NCBI GenBank assembly: GCA_964389805.1
Contig: CAYMFU010000257.1
Span: forward strand, 1-33,505
Length of the DNA: 33,505 bases
Reading direction: 5' to 3'
Source: JAGTVG01 sp964389805
Lineage (GTDB): Bacteria > Bacteroidota > Bacteroidia > Cytophagales > Cyclobacteriaceae
The position numbers were made by a program, and so were the translations under genes. Below, piece after piece: positions 7,890 through 17,392 of this stretch (position 1 is the first letter of the stretch; every line of letters begins with the position of its first letter). A model generated the notes under the pieces. That model was not told where the DNA came from. It saw only the letters and a program-made list of their open reading frames with translations, and did no database searches.

Positions 7890-9564
7890 ATGGAAGCACA
7901 CCCATGGTTTAATTTCTATCCTAAAGGGGTACCACGTGAAATCGATCCTGATCGATATTCAAGCCTAGTTGAAATGTATAATGAAAGTTTTCGGAAATTT
8001 GGTAATCAAATTGCTTATGAAAACATAGGCTCTAAAATTACTTATAACCAAGTAGATAAGTTATCTATGAATTTTGCTTCCTATCTGCAAAATAAGTTAG
8101 GCATGAAAAAGGGAGATCGGATAGCCATTCAAATGCCAAATTTGATGCAATACCCAATTGTATTAATTGGTGCACACAGAGCAGGATTGATAGTAGTGAA
8201 TACAAATCCTTTGTATACACCCAGAGAAATGGAACATCAATTTAAAGATTCAGGGATTAAGGCTATTGTAATACTTGAGAATTTCGCCGCAAACCTTCAA
8301 AGCATCATTCAAAACACTTCAATTGAATATGTTATAATTTCAAAAATCGGCGATATCCTGGGTGGATTGAAGGGAAGCATAGTGAACATGGTTATTAAAC
8401 ACGTCAAAAAGATGGTTCAAATACAAAATTAAAGCTACCATTCCATTTAAAGAAACTATAAAATCAAATCCTTCACAGTCTTTAACGGATCCCGAAATAA
8501 CCTCCAGTGATCTGGCATTTTTACAATATACAGGAGGTACTACCGGAGTTTCAAAGGGAGCCATGCTTTCACATAGAAATCTGGTAGCAAATATGGAACA
8601 AATCCATAAATGTATACTGCCTGTAATATTGGAGCGTGAGGAAATAGTAATTACAGCATTACCATTCTATCATGTTTTCGCACTTGTAGCTAATTGTCTG
8701 GCAATGCTTAAAATTGGTGGAAAAAATATCTTAATTACCAATCCCCGGGACATGCCTGCATTTATTAAGGATTTAAAGAAATATCCATTTACTATTTTGA
8801 CTGGTGTAAATACGCTGTTTAACGCATTAATGAACCAGGAAGAATTCAGGAAATTGGATTTTTCCAAATTGAAGCTATCTGTAGCCGGGGGAATGGCTTT
8901 ACAGCATTCTGTAGCGGAACGGTGGAAAGAGCTAACAGGTGTATCCATTGTAGAAGCATATGGCCTAACGGAAACCTCCCCACTTCTTACACTAAATCCT
9001 GTGGATGGCACAGAGCGTTTAGGTACGATTGGGTTACCGGCTCCAAGTACTGATGTGAAAATTATGGATGATGATGGAAATGAATTGCCAATTGGAGAAC
9101 GTGGGGAGATCTGTGCATTGGGTCCTCAAGTTATGAAGGGATATTGGAATAAAGAAAAAGAAACCAGGGATGTTTTTCATGGTGAATGGTTAAAAACAGG
9201 CGACATAGGTGTACTGGATGAAGATGGATTTTTTAAGATTGTTGACCGCAAAAAGGAAATGATCCTGGTATCCGGATTTAATGTGTATCCGAATGAAGTG
9301 GAAGATGTAATCTCAAGCCATGCAAAAGTCCTGGAAGTAGGAGTGATAGGAGTGCCCGATGAAAAATCAACAGAGGTGGTTAAATGTTTTATTGTGAAAA
9401 AGGATGATAGCCTGACAGAAGAAGAAATCAAGGATTATTGCAAGCAAAACCTGACGGCTTATAAAAGGCCTAAATATGTAGAGTTTCGGACTGAAATGCC
9501 CAAATCAAATGTCGGCAAGATCTTGAGGAGGTTACTTAAAGAAAGTGAATTGCAGGACTCATAG
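7890..9564 (+). pseudogene. fadD: Long-chain fatty acid-CoA ligase, interrupted by one frameshift
   Basis: Two pieces make one AMP-forming acyl-CoA synthetase. The first frame runs 7890-8432 and ends ...K-K-M-V then off-frame residues and TAA at 8430. The second is open well before its first ATG (8563) and reads K-Y-K-I-K-A-T-I-P-F-K-E-T from 8419. Skipping C8418 joins them into ~557 residues, a normal FadD length. All core motifs survive: Y-T-G-G-T-T-G-V-S-K-G (ATP/AMP loop, across 8525-8560), Y-G-L-T-E-T-S-P, W-L-K-T-G-D and the C-terminal catalytic lysine in N-V-G-K-I-L-R-R. The enzyme would activate fatty acids for degradation or lipid synthesis. Relatives often read V-P-K-Y at the break, which would fit loss of two bases from short C and A runs. 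It is a recent mutation or a sequence error; no other damage is seen. Confidence 0.85.
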
Positions 9565-9646
9565 AGTTTTCAGATCTTAAGTGTGATTGTACTTAAAAAG
9601 GATTGCCTTAATTAGATGCAAAATTTAAATTATCAGGCAGTCAAAA

Positions 9647-11326
9647 TCAATTCAAGGGCTTATAACGTATACGTTTTGGTGAGATATCCCCGATACGACT
9701 CAACTTATTCGCTTCATATTCTGAAAAATTACCTTCAAACCAGTAAACCCTTGAATCTCCTTCAAAAGCAAGGATATGTGTGGCAATGCGATCGAGGAAC
9801 CACCTGTCGTGTGAGATTATAATGGCACAACCTCCGAAATTCTCAAGCGCTTCCTCAAGCGATCGTAAAGTGTTAACATCTAAATCATTGGTCGGTTCAT
9901 CAAGCAAAATCAGATTTGCACCCTTCTTTAGAGCGAGTGCAAGGTGAACCCGGTTTCTTTCTCCCCCAGAAAGGGAGGGAATTTTTTTCTCCTGATCAGA
10001 ACCTGAAAAATTAAAGCGACTGACATAAGCCCGGGAGTTCATTTTCGTATCACCCATTGCCAGCCATTCTTCCCCTTCTGAGATGGTTTCCCACACAGAT
10101 TTATCGGGGTCCAGAAATTCATGCTCCTGGTCTACATAACTGATGTCCACAGAGCTCCCGATATCGACGGAACCCGTATCAGGATCTTCTTTTTTAGTTA
10201 ATATTCTGAACAATGTTGATTTGCCTGCTCCATTGGGACCAATTACACCTACTATTGCCCCTTTAGGAATATTAAAATTCATACCTTCAAATAATAGCTT
10301 GTTACCATAAGCCTTTGAAACATTATCTGTAATTATCACTTTTTCACCCAGCCTTTCTCCAGGAGGAATGTATAATTCAAGCCTCTCTTCTTTCTGCTTT
10401 GATTCTTCTTTCAATAGTTTTTCGTAAGAACTGAGTCGGGCCTTTGATTTATTATGTTTTGCTTTTGGTGTCATTCGGATCCACTCTAGTTCTCTCTCAA
10501 GTGTTTTCTGCCTTTTTGACTGTGATTTTTCTTCCTGTTTTAACCTGTTTTGTTTTTGTTCAAGCCAACTGGAGTAATTTCCTTTCCAAGGAATACCCTC
10601 TCCACGGTCTAATTCAAGGATCCATCCGGCAACATTGTCCAGAAAATAACGATCGTGTGTAACCGCTATAACGGTACCTTTATAATTTTGTAAATGGTTT
10701 TCAAGCCATAAAATACTTTCAGCATCAAGGTGATTGGTAGGCTCATCCAATAATAGAACATCGGGTTCCTGCAATAATAGCCTGCACAGCGCAACGCGGC
10801 GCTTCTCACCTCCTGAAATATGTTTTATCAACATATCTGATGGAGGAGTTCTCAGTGCATCCATGGCCTTTTCCAATTTTGTATCCAACTCCCATCCACC
10901 AATTTGATCAATCTTATTCTGAATATCACCCTGTTTATTGATGAGTTGATCCATTTTATCAGGATCTTCAAGCACCGCTGGATCAGCGAATTTCTCATTT
11001 ATTGATTCAAATTCCGTCAGAAGGTCAGTGACTTCCTTAACGCCTTCCCGGACAACTTCCATAACTGTTTTTTCAAGATCAAGTTGAGGTTCCTGTTCCA
11101 TAAGGCCAACTGAATATCCAGGCGAGAAAACTACCTCCCCTTGTATATCCTTATCCAAACCGGCAATTATTTTTAATAGTGAGGATTTCCCTGATCCGTT
11201 CAATCCAATTATGCCAATTTTAGCCCCGTAAAAGAAGGATAAATATATATTTTTAAGAATTTGCTTTTTGGGTGCGTGGATTTTTCCCACACCGTTCATT
11301 GAAAAAATGATTTTTCCCTGCTCCAT
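9647..11326 (-). CDS. ettA: EttA, ABC-F energy-dependent translational throttle
   Basis: The 559-residue soluble protein has two ABC ATPase domains and no membrane segments. Domain 1 has Walker A G-L-N-G-S-G-K-S-S (41-49), signature I-S-G-G-E-K-R-R and L-L-L-D-E-P-T-N-H-L-D. Domain 2 has G-P-N-G-A-G-K-S-T, L-S-G-G-E-R-N-R and L-L-D-E-P-T-N-D-L-D. The charged linker with M-T-P-K-A-K-H-N-K-S-K-A-R between them is characteristic of EttA. EttA binds the ribosomal E site and gates the first peptide bond according to ATP/ADP. It is monocistronic, convergent with the ligase gene and divergent from guaA; no strong terminator lies in the 82 bases after it. Confidence 0.94.
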   Translation of the reverse strand: MEQGKIIFSMNGVGKIHAPKKQILKNIYLSFFYGAKIGIIGLNGSGKSSLLKIIAGLDKDIQGEVVFSPGYSVGLMEQEPQLDLEKTVMEVVREGVKEVTDLLTEFESINEKFADPAVLEDPDKMDQLINKQGDIQNKIDQIGGWELDTKLEKAMDALRTPPSDMLIKHISGGEKRRVALCRLLLQEPDVLLLDEPTNHLDAESILWLENHLQNYKGTVIAVTHDRYFLDNVAGWILELDRGEGIPWKGNYSSWLEQKQNRLKQEEKSQSKRQKTLERELEWIRMTPKAKHNKSKARLSSYEKLLKEESKQKEERLELYIPPGERLGEKVIITDNVSKAYGNKLLFEGMNFNIPKGAIVGVIGPNGAGKSTLFRILTKKEDPDTGSVDIGSSVDISYVDQEHEFLDPDKSVWETISEGEEWLAMGDTKMNSRAYVSRFNFSGSDQEKKIPSLSGGERNRVHLALALKKGANLILLDEPTNDLDVNTLRSLEEALENFGGCAIIISHDRWFLDRIATHILAFEGDSRVYWFEGNFSEYEANKLSRIGDISPKRIRYKPLN

Positions 11327-11533
11327 ACCTATAAATTATCTTACAAATATTGTAAAAATAATTGTTTATGCACTTCAGCCTTGCTTTTTTTGTAGGGCTA
11401 TATAACTTAAACCGATTTCTTTAATAATATCCAGGTTCAAGAATTTCAGAAACTTAAGTCCTAAGATTAAAAAAGAATTGTTTAAGAACCTTCCATTGAG
11501 TTATATTGCTTTTTAGTTTAAAAAATATACGAG

Positions 11534-13060
11534 TTGGAAAAAATTATAATTGTCGATTTCGGATCACAGTATACGCAATTAATAGCCAGAAGAGTACGCG
11601 AGTTAAATGTTTATTGTGAAATATTCCCATATAACCATTTGCCTGAGTTTACATCAGCCGTAAAGGGGATTATATTATCTGGAAGCCCTTATTCTATCCT
11701 TGACAAGGATGCTCCATATATCGATATCGACCATTTTTTAGGTGATATTCCAGTATTGGGGATATGTTATGGTGCCCAACTCATAGCACATAAAAACAAG
11801 GGTAAGGTATTGCCTTCGCAGATCCGTGAATATGGCCGGGCAAGACTGGAGGAAATTGACCAACACTATGATCTTCTCAAAGAGATCAAAATAAATACCC
11901 AGGTATGGATGTCGCATGGGGATACTATATCTTCTCTCCCTGATGAATTTGATGTAATTGCCAGTACCTCCTCCATAGATGTGGCGGCATATAAGGTAAA
12001 GAATAAAGATGTCTATGGTATTCAGTTCCATCCGGAAGTTACACATACGCTGGAAGGAAAGGCGGTGTTACGGAATTTTGTGGTACATATATGCAAGTGC
12101 TCCCAGGATTGGACACCAGATATATTTGTTGAAACCACAGTTGCTGATATTAAAAATAAAATCGGAAATGACAAAGTAGTTTTGGGCCTCTCAGGAGGTG
12201 TGGACTCGTCAGTTGCGGCTGTCCTTATAAATAAGGCGATTGGAAATAAGTTGCATTGTATATTTGTAGACAATGGATTGCTTCGAAAGGATGAATTTGA
12301 GTCTGTACTTGATTCCTATAAAGGCATGGGCCTAAATGTTACTGGAGTTAATGCGCGGGATAAGTTTTATGAAGCACTGGGAGGAAAAGTTGATCCGGAA
12401 GAAAAGAGGAAAGCTATCGGGAAGGTTTTTATAGATGTATTTGATGAAGAAGCCCACAAGATCTCAAATGTGGATTGGCTGGCGCAGGGCACTATTTATC
12501 CGGATGTAATTGAATCAGTATCTGTTAAAGGTCCTTCTGCGACAATTAAATCACACCACAATGTTGGTGGATTGCCAGATACGATGAAGCTTAAGGTTAT
12601 TGAACCCCTGAACACATTGTTTAAGGATGAGGTTAGAAATGTGGGTAAATCATTGCATATTGATCCAAACATTCTCAGCCGTCATCCCTTTCCCGGCCCT
12701 GGCCTGGCAATTCGAATAATAAGTGACGTAACTCCTGAAAAGGTTAGAATATTACAGGAAGTGGATGCTATATTTATAAATGGGCTGAAAAGGGAAGGAT
12801 TATATGATGAGGTCTGGCAGGCAGCAGCCATGTTGCTCCCAATACAATCTGTCGGGGTTATGGGTGATGAACGCACCTATGCAAATGTAGTATCACTCAG
12901 GGCAGTCTCCAGTGTGGATGGTATGACGGCTGATTGGAGCCAACTGCCTTTTGATTTTCTTGCTGATGTATCAAATGAGATCATAAATAATGTTAAGGAG
13001 GTAAATCGGGTTGTATATGATATTAGCTCTAAACCTCCAGCAACAATTGAATGGGAATAA
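11534..13060 (+). CDS. guaA: GMP synthase (glutamine-hydrolysing)
   Basis: The 508-residue enzyme converts XMP to GMP using glutamine and ATP. The N-terminal class I amidotransferase has its nucleophile Cys78 (G-I-C-Y-G) and His166/Glu168 (F-H-P-E). The ATP pyrophosphatase loop S-G-G-V-D-S-S is at 220-226, and the C-terminal dimerisation domain is complete. The start is TTG at 11534: an in-frame stop at 11519-11521 rules out any upstream ATG, and the protein begins E-K-I-I-I-V-D-F-G-S-Q as expected. There is no clear Shine-Dalgarno sequence. It is followed 15 bases later by the TPR/periplasmic-fold gene and then hemL, so the three may be cotranscribed. Confidence 0.95.
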   Translation: MEKIIIVDFGSQYTQLIARRVRELNVYCEIFPYNHLPEFTSAVKGIILSGSPYSILDKDAPYIDIDHFLGDIPVLGICYGAQLIAHKNKGKVLPSQIREYGRARLEEIDQHYDLLKEIKINTQVWMSHGDTISSLPDEFDVIASTSSIDVAAYKVKNKDVYGIQFHPEVTHTLEGKAVLRNFVVHICKCSQDWTPDIFVETTVADIKNKIGNDKVVLGLSGGVDSSVAAVLINKAIGNKLHCIFVDNGLLRKDEFESVLDSYKGMGLNVTGVNARDKFYEALGGKVDPEEKRKAIGKVFIDVFDEEAHKISNVDWLAQGTIYPDVIESVSVKGPSATIKSHHNVGGLPDTMKLKVIEPLNTLFKDEVRNVGKSLHIDPNILSRHPFPGPGLAIRIISDVTPEKVRILQEVDAIFINGLKREGLYDEVWQAAAMLLPIQSVGVMGDERTYANVVSLRAVSSVDGMTADWSQLPFDFLADVSNEIINNVKEVNRVVYDISSKPPATIEWE

Positions 13061-13075
13061 TTAAACTTGATTATA

Positions 13076-14899
13076 ATGTATAAATATTTTTTGACCGGCT
13101 TAATTTTACTGTTTAGTATATTCCATGCGAGATCGCAAAATTCGGCTGAACAAAATTATCTTCAGGGTAAGGAAATGTATGAATCCGGCAGATATGATTT
13201 TGCCATGGAGATTTTGAAACCTTTAACCTTGCCAACCAATAGGAGTATATTTTCCCCCTATGCGGGGTATTACTACAGTCTGTCAGCCATTGAAAAAGGA
13301 TATACTTTCCTGGCAGAAGAAATGCTTAAGCAGACCATTACGCAATTTCCAGATTGGGAAAATTTGGACCTTACTCGGCTCTGGCTTGCAAAATTGTATT
13401 TTGATGAAGAGAACTTTGCTTCAGCATTGGCTACAATTAATAATATTAAAAATCCTGAGATTAAGCAACAAAGTGATGAACTCATTAAGTCCGATCTGGC
13501 TGTTGTTGAAGATGTCGAATTGCTGACTGATCTTTATCACCAGTATCCAAATATTGATGGCCTGGCCATTATACTTGCTGATAAAATCTCAAGCCAATCT
13601 CTCATGTTGCAGAATAGGACATTGTTATTGGAAATTATTAAGAAGTTTAACCTTAATAAAGAGCAATATAACTTTATAGACCAATTCGAATCTGTTAAAA
13701 AAGATGTTTATAATGTGGCTGTTTTATTGCCCTTTATGCTGAATGATATAAATCCAAACAACTTGAGGAGAAGCAATCAGTTTATACTTGATATTTATGA
13801 AGGAATCAAAGTCGGTATAAATTCCCTTAAAGAAAGAGGGATAAGTGTCAACTTATATGCATTTGACACAGAGAAAGATGCCTATAAAACCCAGGAATTA
13901 ATAGATTCCAGGGAATTGGATGGGATGGACCTGTTGATCGGACCATTATATCCTGAAACCGTGAAATTGGTTTCGGATTTCTCTCTGAAGAAAAGGATAA
14001 ATATATTTAACCCATTATCCTCAAATTCCGATTTGATTGAAAATAATCCTTTTTGTTTTCTCTTGAAGCCTACTTATGAAAATATGGCTTATGCCGCCGC
14101 TGACTTTATTAAAAATTCCCATCGGAATAAAAATGCAATGATCTTTTACGAAGATGACCCAAGAGATTCATTAATGGCCTTTACCTATAAAGCTTCAATA
14201 GAAGAAGACTCATTTAATGTTGTGTTAACTCAAAAAATCACCGGTCTGGATACCATAAGTGTTTATAATACACTGACCCAGAAAGTTCGTTTTGACGAAT
14301 TGGATCTAAAGGGCGAGGATTCGGCAAGAATAATCGAGAGGTATGATCTATATGATTATCTCAGGCGCTTAAGCAGGGCGTCGAGTTATAATGAACTGAA
14401 AAAGATCAGGCCACCTGAAAGATTCATCATTCCACCGGATAGCATTGGACATATTTTCGTCGCAACGAATAAAGAACTTATTGCTGCGAGTTCCATAAGC
14501 GGAATGGAAACGAGAGGAGATTCAATAACTCTCATTGGATATGAAGACTGGCTGGATTATAAATCCTTGTCATTGAACCAGATGGAAATACTGGATGTTA
14601 AATTTATTGCACCTGGATATATTTCGAATTCCAATCCACGGTTACAGGATGTATATCAAAAGATCCTTTATACCATGAATAAATCTCCGAATAAATACCA
14701 TTATCTGGGGTATGAACTGATCAATTTTGTGGGTGAAATGCTTTATCAGCACGGGATTTATTTCCAGGTCGGCCTATATGATCAAGAGGTTTATCCCGGA
14801 ATTTTGTATCAGGGATTTGATTATTCGAAAAGTAATGACAACCAGTATATACCTATTATAGGGTTTGAAGATTCTCATTTTTTAATATCTAACCAATAA
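13076..14899 (+). CDS. Exported TPR + periplasmic-binding-fold protein (LpoA-like architecture)
   Basis: The 607-residue protein starts best at ATG 13076 (a TTG three codons earlier is less likely), giving a clear signal peptide that ends near A-R-S-Q. Residues ~25-190 are helical with a TPR-like repeat (Y-L-Q-G-K-E-M-Y-E-S-G-R-Y). From ~215 (Y-N-V-A-V-L-L-P-F) to the end is a type I periplasmic-binding fold of the Peripla_BP_6 class. This layout resembles LpoA, the outer-membrane activator of penicillin-binding protein PBP1A, and also the 'amino acid ABC transporter substrate-binding' proteins annotated in Bacteroidota. There is no lipobox cysteine at the cleavage site, unlike LpoA, and no transporter genes are nearby. 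A structural or regulatory envelope role is more likely than nutrient uptake, but this is inference. Confidence 0.7.
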   Translation: MYKYFLTGLILLFSIFHARSQNSAEQNYLQGKEMYESGRYDFAMEILKPLTLPTNRSIFSPYAGYYYSLSAIEKGYTFLAEEMLKQTITQFPDWENLDLTRLWLAKLYFDEENFASALATINNIKNPEIKQQSDELIKSDLAVVEDVELLTDLYHQYPNIDGLAIILADKISSQSLMLQNRTLLLEIIKKFNLNKEQYNFIDQFESVKKDVYNVAVLLPFMLNDINPNNLRRSNQFILDIYEGIKVGINSLKERGISVNLYAFDTEKDAYKTQELIDSRELDGMDLLIGPLYPETVKLVSDFSLKKRINIFNPLSSNSDLIENNPFCFLLKPTYENMAYAAADFIKNSHRNKNAMIFYEDDPRDSLMAFTYKASIEEDSFNVVLTQKITGLDTISVYNTLTQKVRFDELDLKGEDSARIIERYDLYDYLRRLSRASSYNELKKIRPPERFIIPPDSIGHIFVATNKELIAASSISGMETRGDSITLIGYEDWLDYKSLSLNQMEILDVKFIAPGYISNSNPRLQDVYQKILYTMNKSPNKYHYLGYELINFVGEMLYQHGIYFQVGLYDQEVYPGILYQGFDYSKSNDNQYIPIIGFEDSHFLISNQ

Positions 14900-14911
14900 C
14901 ACATTAGCGTT

Positions 14912-16204
14912 ATGAAAATCAGTAGCAGCAAAAATATTTTTGCAGAGGCCAATAAATATATCCCGGGAGGTGTAAATTCTCCTGTTCGAGCTTTTAAAGC
15001 TGTAGGAGGAGAGCCCCTTTTTATTGAAAAGGCAGAAGGATCTAAATTGTATGATGTAGATGGCAATTCATTTATAGATATGATCAATTCCTGGGGTCCG
15101 ATGATCCTGGGCCACGCGAACAAAATGGTAGAAGCATCTGTAAGGTCTGCATTAAATAATTCTCCATCTTTTGGCGCACCTACTGAGATTGAAGTTAAAA
15201 TGGCAAAATTGATTGTAGAAATGGTACCTTCAATTGAAAAGGTAAGAATGGTAAATAGTGGGACAGAAGCAACCATGTCAGCTATCAGACTGGCCAGAGG
15301 ATATAGTGGAAGAGATAAAATCATCAAATTCGATGGGTGCTATCATGGGCATGGCGATTCATTCCTGATCGCAGCAGGTAGCGGTGCTGTAACCATGGGA
15401 AGTCCTGACAGCCCGGGAGTAACCCGCGGGACCGCAAATGATACCTTAATTGCCGGATTTAATAATTTAGATTCGGTTGAAGTATTATTTCAGAATAACC
15501 CGGGGGAAATTGCTGCCGTAATTGTTGAACCAGTGGCGGGTAACATGGGTTGCGTCCCGCCCAATTCAGGATTCCTGGATGGTTTGAAGGATTTATGCCA
15601 TTCGCATGGGGCTTTGCTGATCTTTGATGAAGTCATGACTGGATTCAGGCTATCACCAGGAGGAGCTCAGGAATTGTTTGGTGTGAGACCGGATTTAACT
15701 ACGCTTGGGAAAATTATTGGTGGAGGTTTCCCGGTTGGTGCATATGGTGGGAAAAAGGAGATTATGGATAGCATCTCTCCAACCGGACCGGTATATCAGG
15801 CTGGCACGCTTTCGGGAAATCCAATAGCTATGAATGCTGGTTATGTTCAACTCAACTATTTGAAAGAACATCCGGAAACATACAAGGAACTTGAAAATAC
15901 TAGCAACGAGATTTGCAATGGTATCCAGAATAACCTTGAAAAACTCGGTCTGGAATTAAAAATTAATAAAGTGGGTTCAATGTTTACCCTGTTTTTTAAT
16001 GATGACGAGGTCCGGAATTTTACAGATGCGAAGAATTCTGACCTGGAAGCTTTTGGCAAGTATTTCAATTTGATGTTGGAAGAGGGAGTATACCTCGCGC
16101 CTTCTCAATATGAAGCTTTGTTTATATCTACGGCTATTGACAAATCAGATGTAGATCATATCGTGGATTCGAATTTCAAGTCTCTGTCAAAAATGTATAA
16201 ATAA
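14912..16204 (+). CDS. hemL: Glutamate-1-semialdehyde 2,1-aminomutase
   Basis: The 430-residue PLP enzyme makes 5-aminolevulinate, the tetrapyrrole precursor, by the C5 pathway. Family marks are the N-terminal P-G-G-V-N-S-P-V-R-A-F, the V-N-S-G-T-E-A-T-M phosphate-binding stretch, the aspartate motif L-I-F-D-E-V-M-T-G-F-R, and the PLP lysine in T-L-G-K-I-I-G-G-G-F-P-V-G-A. Length and motif order match HemL. It follows the TPR/periplasmic-fold gene by 12 bases. No other hem genes are in the window. The T-rich sequence after the stop codon has only a weak hairpin. Confidence 0.96.
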   Translation: MKISSSKNIFAEANKYIPGGVNSPVRAFKAVGGEPLFIEKAEGSKLYDVDGNSFIDMINSWGPMILGHANKMVEASVRSALNNSPSFGAPTEIEVKMAKLIVEMVPSIEKVRMVNSGTEATMSAIRLARGYSGRDKIIKFDGCYHGHGDSFLIAAGSGAVTMGSPDSPGVTRGTANDTLIAGFNNLDSVEVLFQNNPGEIAAVIVEPVAGNMGCVPPNSGFLDGLKDLCHSHGALLIFDEVMTGFRLSPGGAQELFGVRPDLTTLGKIIGGGFPVGAYGGKKEIMDSISPTGPVYQAGTLSGNPIAMNAGYVQLNYLKEHPETYKELENTSNEICNGIQNNLEKLGLELKINKVGSMFTLFFNDDEVRNFTDAKNSDLEAFGKYFNLMLEEGVYLAPSQYEALFISTAIDKSDVDHIVDSNFKSLSKMYK

Positions 16205-16332
16205 CCTGATTTTTGAAGGTTACTTATTAACTATCTTTCTGATTGATAATTAGAGAAAACTTGAAATAGTTATATTGGAGTGGTGATTAATTTGAAAATC
16301 TTCTTATTTTTAGGATATAATAATACAAAATA

Positions 16333-17352
16333 GTGCTTAGGCTTAGATTTCTGATATTTTTTGTTCCAGCTTTTCTTATTTGTATAAATATTAAAGCTCA
16401 GCAGGGCGGCTTAGATAAGAAAGTCCAATATGAAACTGTTTATGATGATCCTTATGACATTAATAAATTGTTTCTGTTGATTCAACCCGTTTATGGTGAA
16501 GTTTACAGCACAAATACAAATATAGGATTTGGATTTGGGGTCGATTATTATTTAAAAGATCTGATGGACTTTCAGCTTGGATTCCGGACTCCGTATAGCC
16601 AGGCGGCTGACATCATGCGGGATGCTGCCACAAAAAATAGTGATGCCCTGAATGATCCGAAACGATTCTATTATGTTGAGCTGGGTTTAAATTACCATGT
16701 TGTCGACAGGAAGCAAAGCTCTAAATCCAAGTTTGTCCTGTTTTCTAAAAATTTCAAAAAGTATAACAAATGGGAAACAATGGTGCCGGAAAGCATTTTT
16801 GTTCCGATAAACATCAGGAAGATATGGGGGGTCCGTTTGGGTGGAACAGCATATCAAAGCACATTTGAAGTAAACAGGATTTTGGAAAACCAGGGTAAAG
16901 AGATAGATCCAGCATCTTCTGCGGATTTAGATCAGGTATCCTTCTATAGTAATATCAACAGCCAGGGATTTTATGTGGGCGGTTCACTTGAGCTGATTAA
17001 AAATGTAGCCATTAAATTCGAAAACTTATACGATCAAAATGCAAATGACCTGATGTTCAATGTATATCTTGATCTGTTGATAAATCCTTTTATATCCATT
17101 GAGGATATTACATTTATTCCTGAATCAGGAAATGAAGTTGAAACTATTTCAAGCGATATCATTGATACCAGCATGTTTGGATTCAGGGCTGGGATCCAGG
17201 GAAAGTTTAACCGGGGAATTGGATTCAGCTATGGCGTTGAGACGGGTCTCAGGCCAGGTATTCAAGGAGACGGTTTTTATTTAATGGGCGTTTTCAGCGT
17301 CCCGGTATTCGGTTTCAGGTTGAACAAAGGCCAGACCAATTTCGAAAATTAA
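16333..17352 (+). CDS. Uncharacterised exported beta-rich protein
   Basis: The 339-residue product starts at GTG 16333 and has a signal peptide of about 22 residues (hydrophobic F-L-I-F-F-V-P-A-F-L-I-C, ending K-A-Q-Q). The rest alternates polar and hydrophobic residues, with many aromatic and glycine residues (for example I-G-F-G-F-G-V-D-Y-Y, and a final F-S-V-P-V-F-G-F-R-L), which suggests an outer-membrane beta-barrel or a periplasmic beta-sandwich. I do not recognise a named family. It is a single plus-strand gene between hemL (128-base gap) and the convergent trkH (40-base gap). The GTG start is chosen because the signal peptide begins right after it; no alternative ATG gives a better signal peptide. 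Confidence 0.6.
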   Translation: MLRLRFLIFFVPAFLICINIKAQQGGLDKKVQYETVYDDPYDINKLFLLIQPVYGEVYSTNTNIGFGFGVDYYLKDLMDFQLGFRTPYSQAADIMRDAATKNSDALNDPKRFYYVELGLNYHVVDRKQSSKSKFVLFSKNFKKYNKWETMVPESIFVPINIRKIWGVRLGGTAYQSTFEVNRILENQGKEIDPASSADLDQVSFYSNINSQGFYVGGSLELIKNVAIKFENLYDQNANDLMFNVYLDLLINPFISIEDITFIPESGNEVETISSDIIDTSMFGFRAGIQGKFNRGIGFSYGVETGLRPGIQGDGFYLMGVFSVPVFGFRLNKGQTNFEN

Positions 17353-17392
17353 GACCTTTCAGCTAATTATCAATCATCAAATAATTCAGGAA

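Noticed and set aside
8340..8564. Treating the two ligase pieces as separate genes or as a programmed frameshift
   Set aside because: Conserved protein sequence continues upstream of the second piece's first ATG, and there is no slippery heptamer or stimulatory structure at the break.
9577..9596. Hairpin TTAAGT...ACTTAA between the ligase and ettA genes as a terminator
   Set aside because: The stem is six A/T-rich pairs with an 8-base loop and no T tract on the plus strand, so it is too weak to call.
11433..11491. AGGTTC...GAACCT pairing in the guaA leader as a purine riboswitch
   Set aside because: Only six bases pair over a ~47-base loop, and none of the conserved purine-aptamer core can be found.
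16202..16222. Hairpin TAACCT...AGGTTA overlapping the hemL stop codon as a terminator
   Set aside because: The stem is short, overlaps the stop codon and is not followed by a T run.
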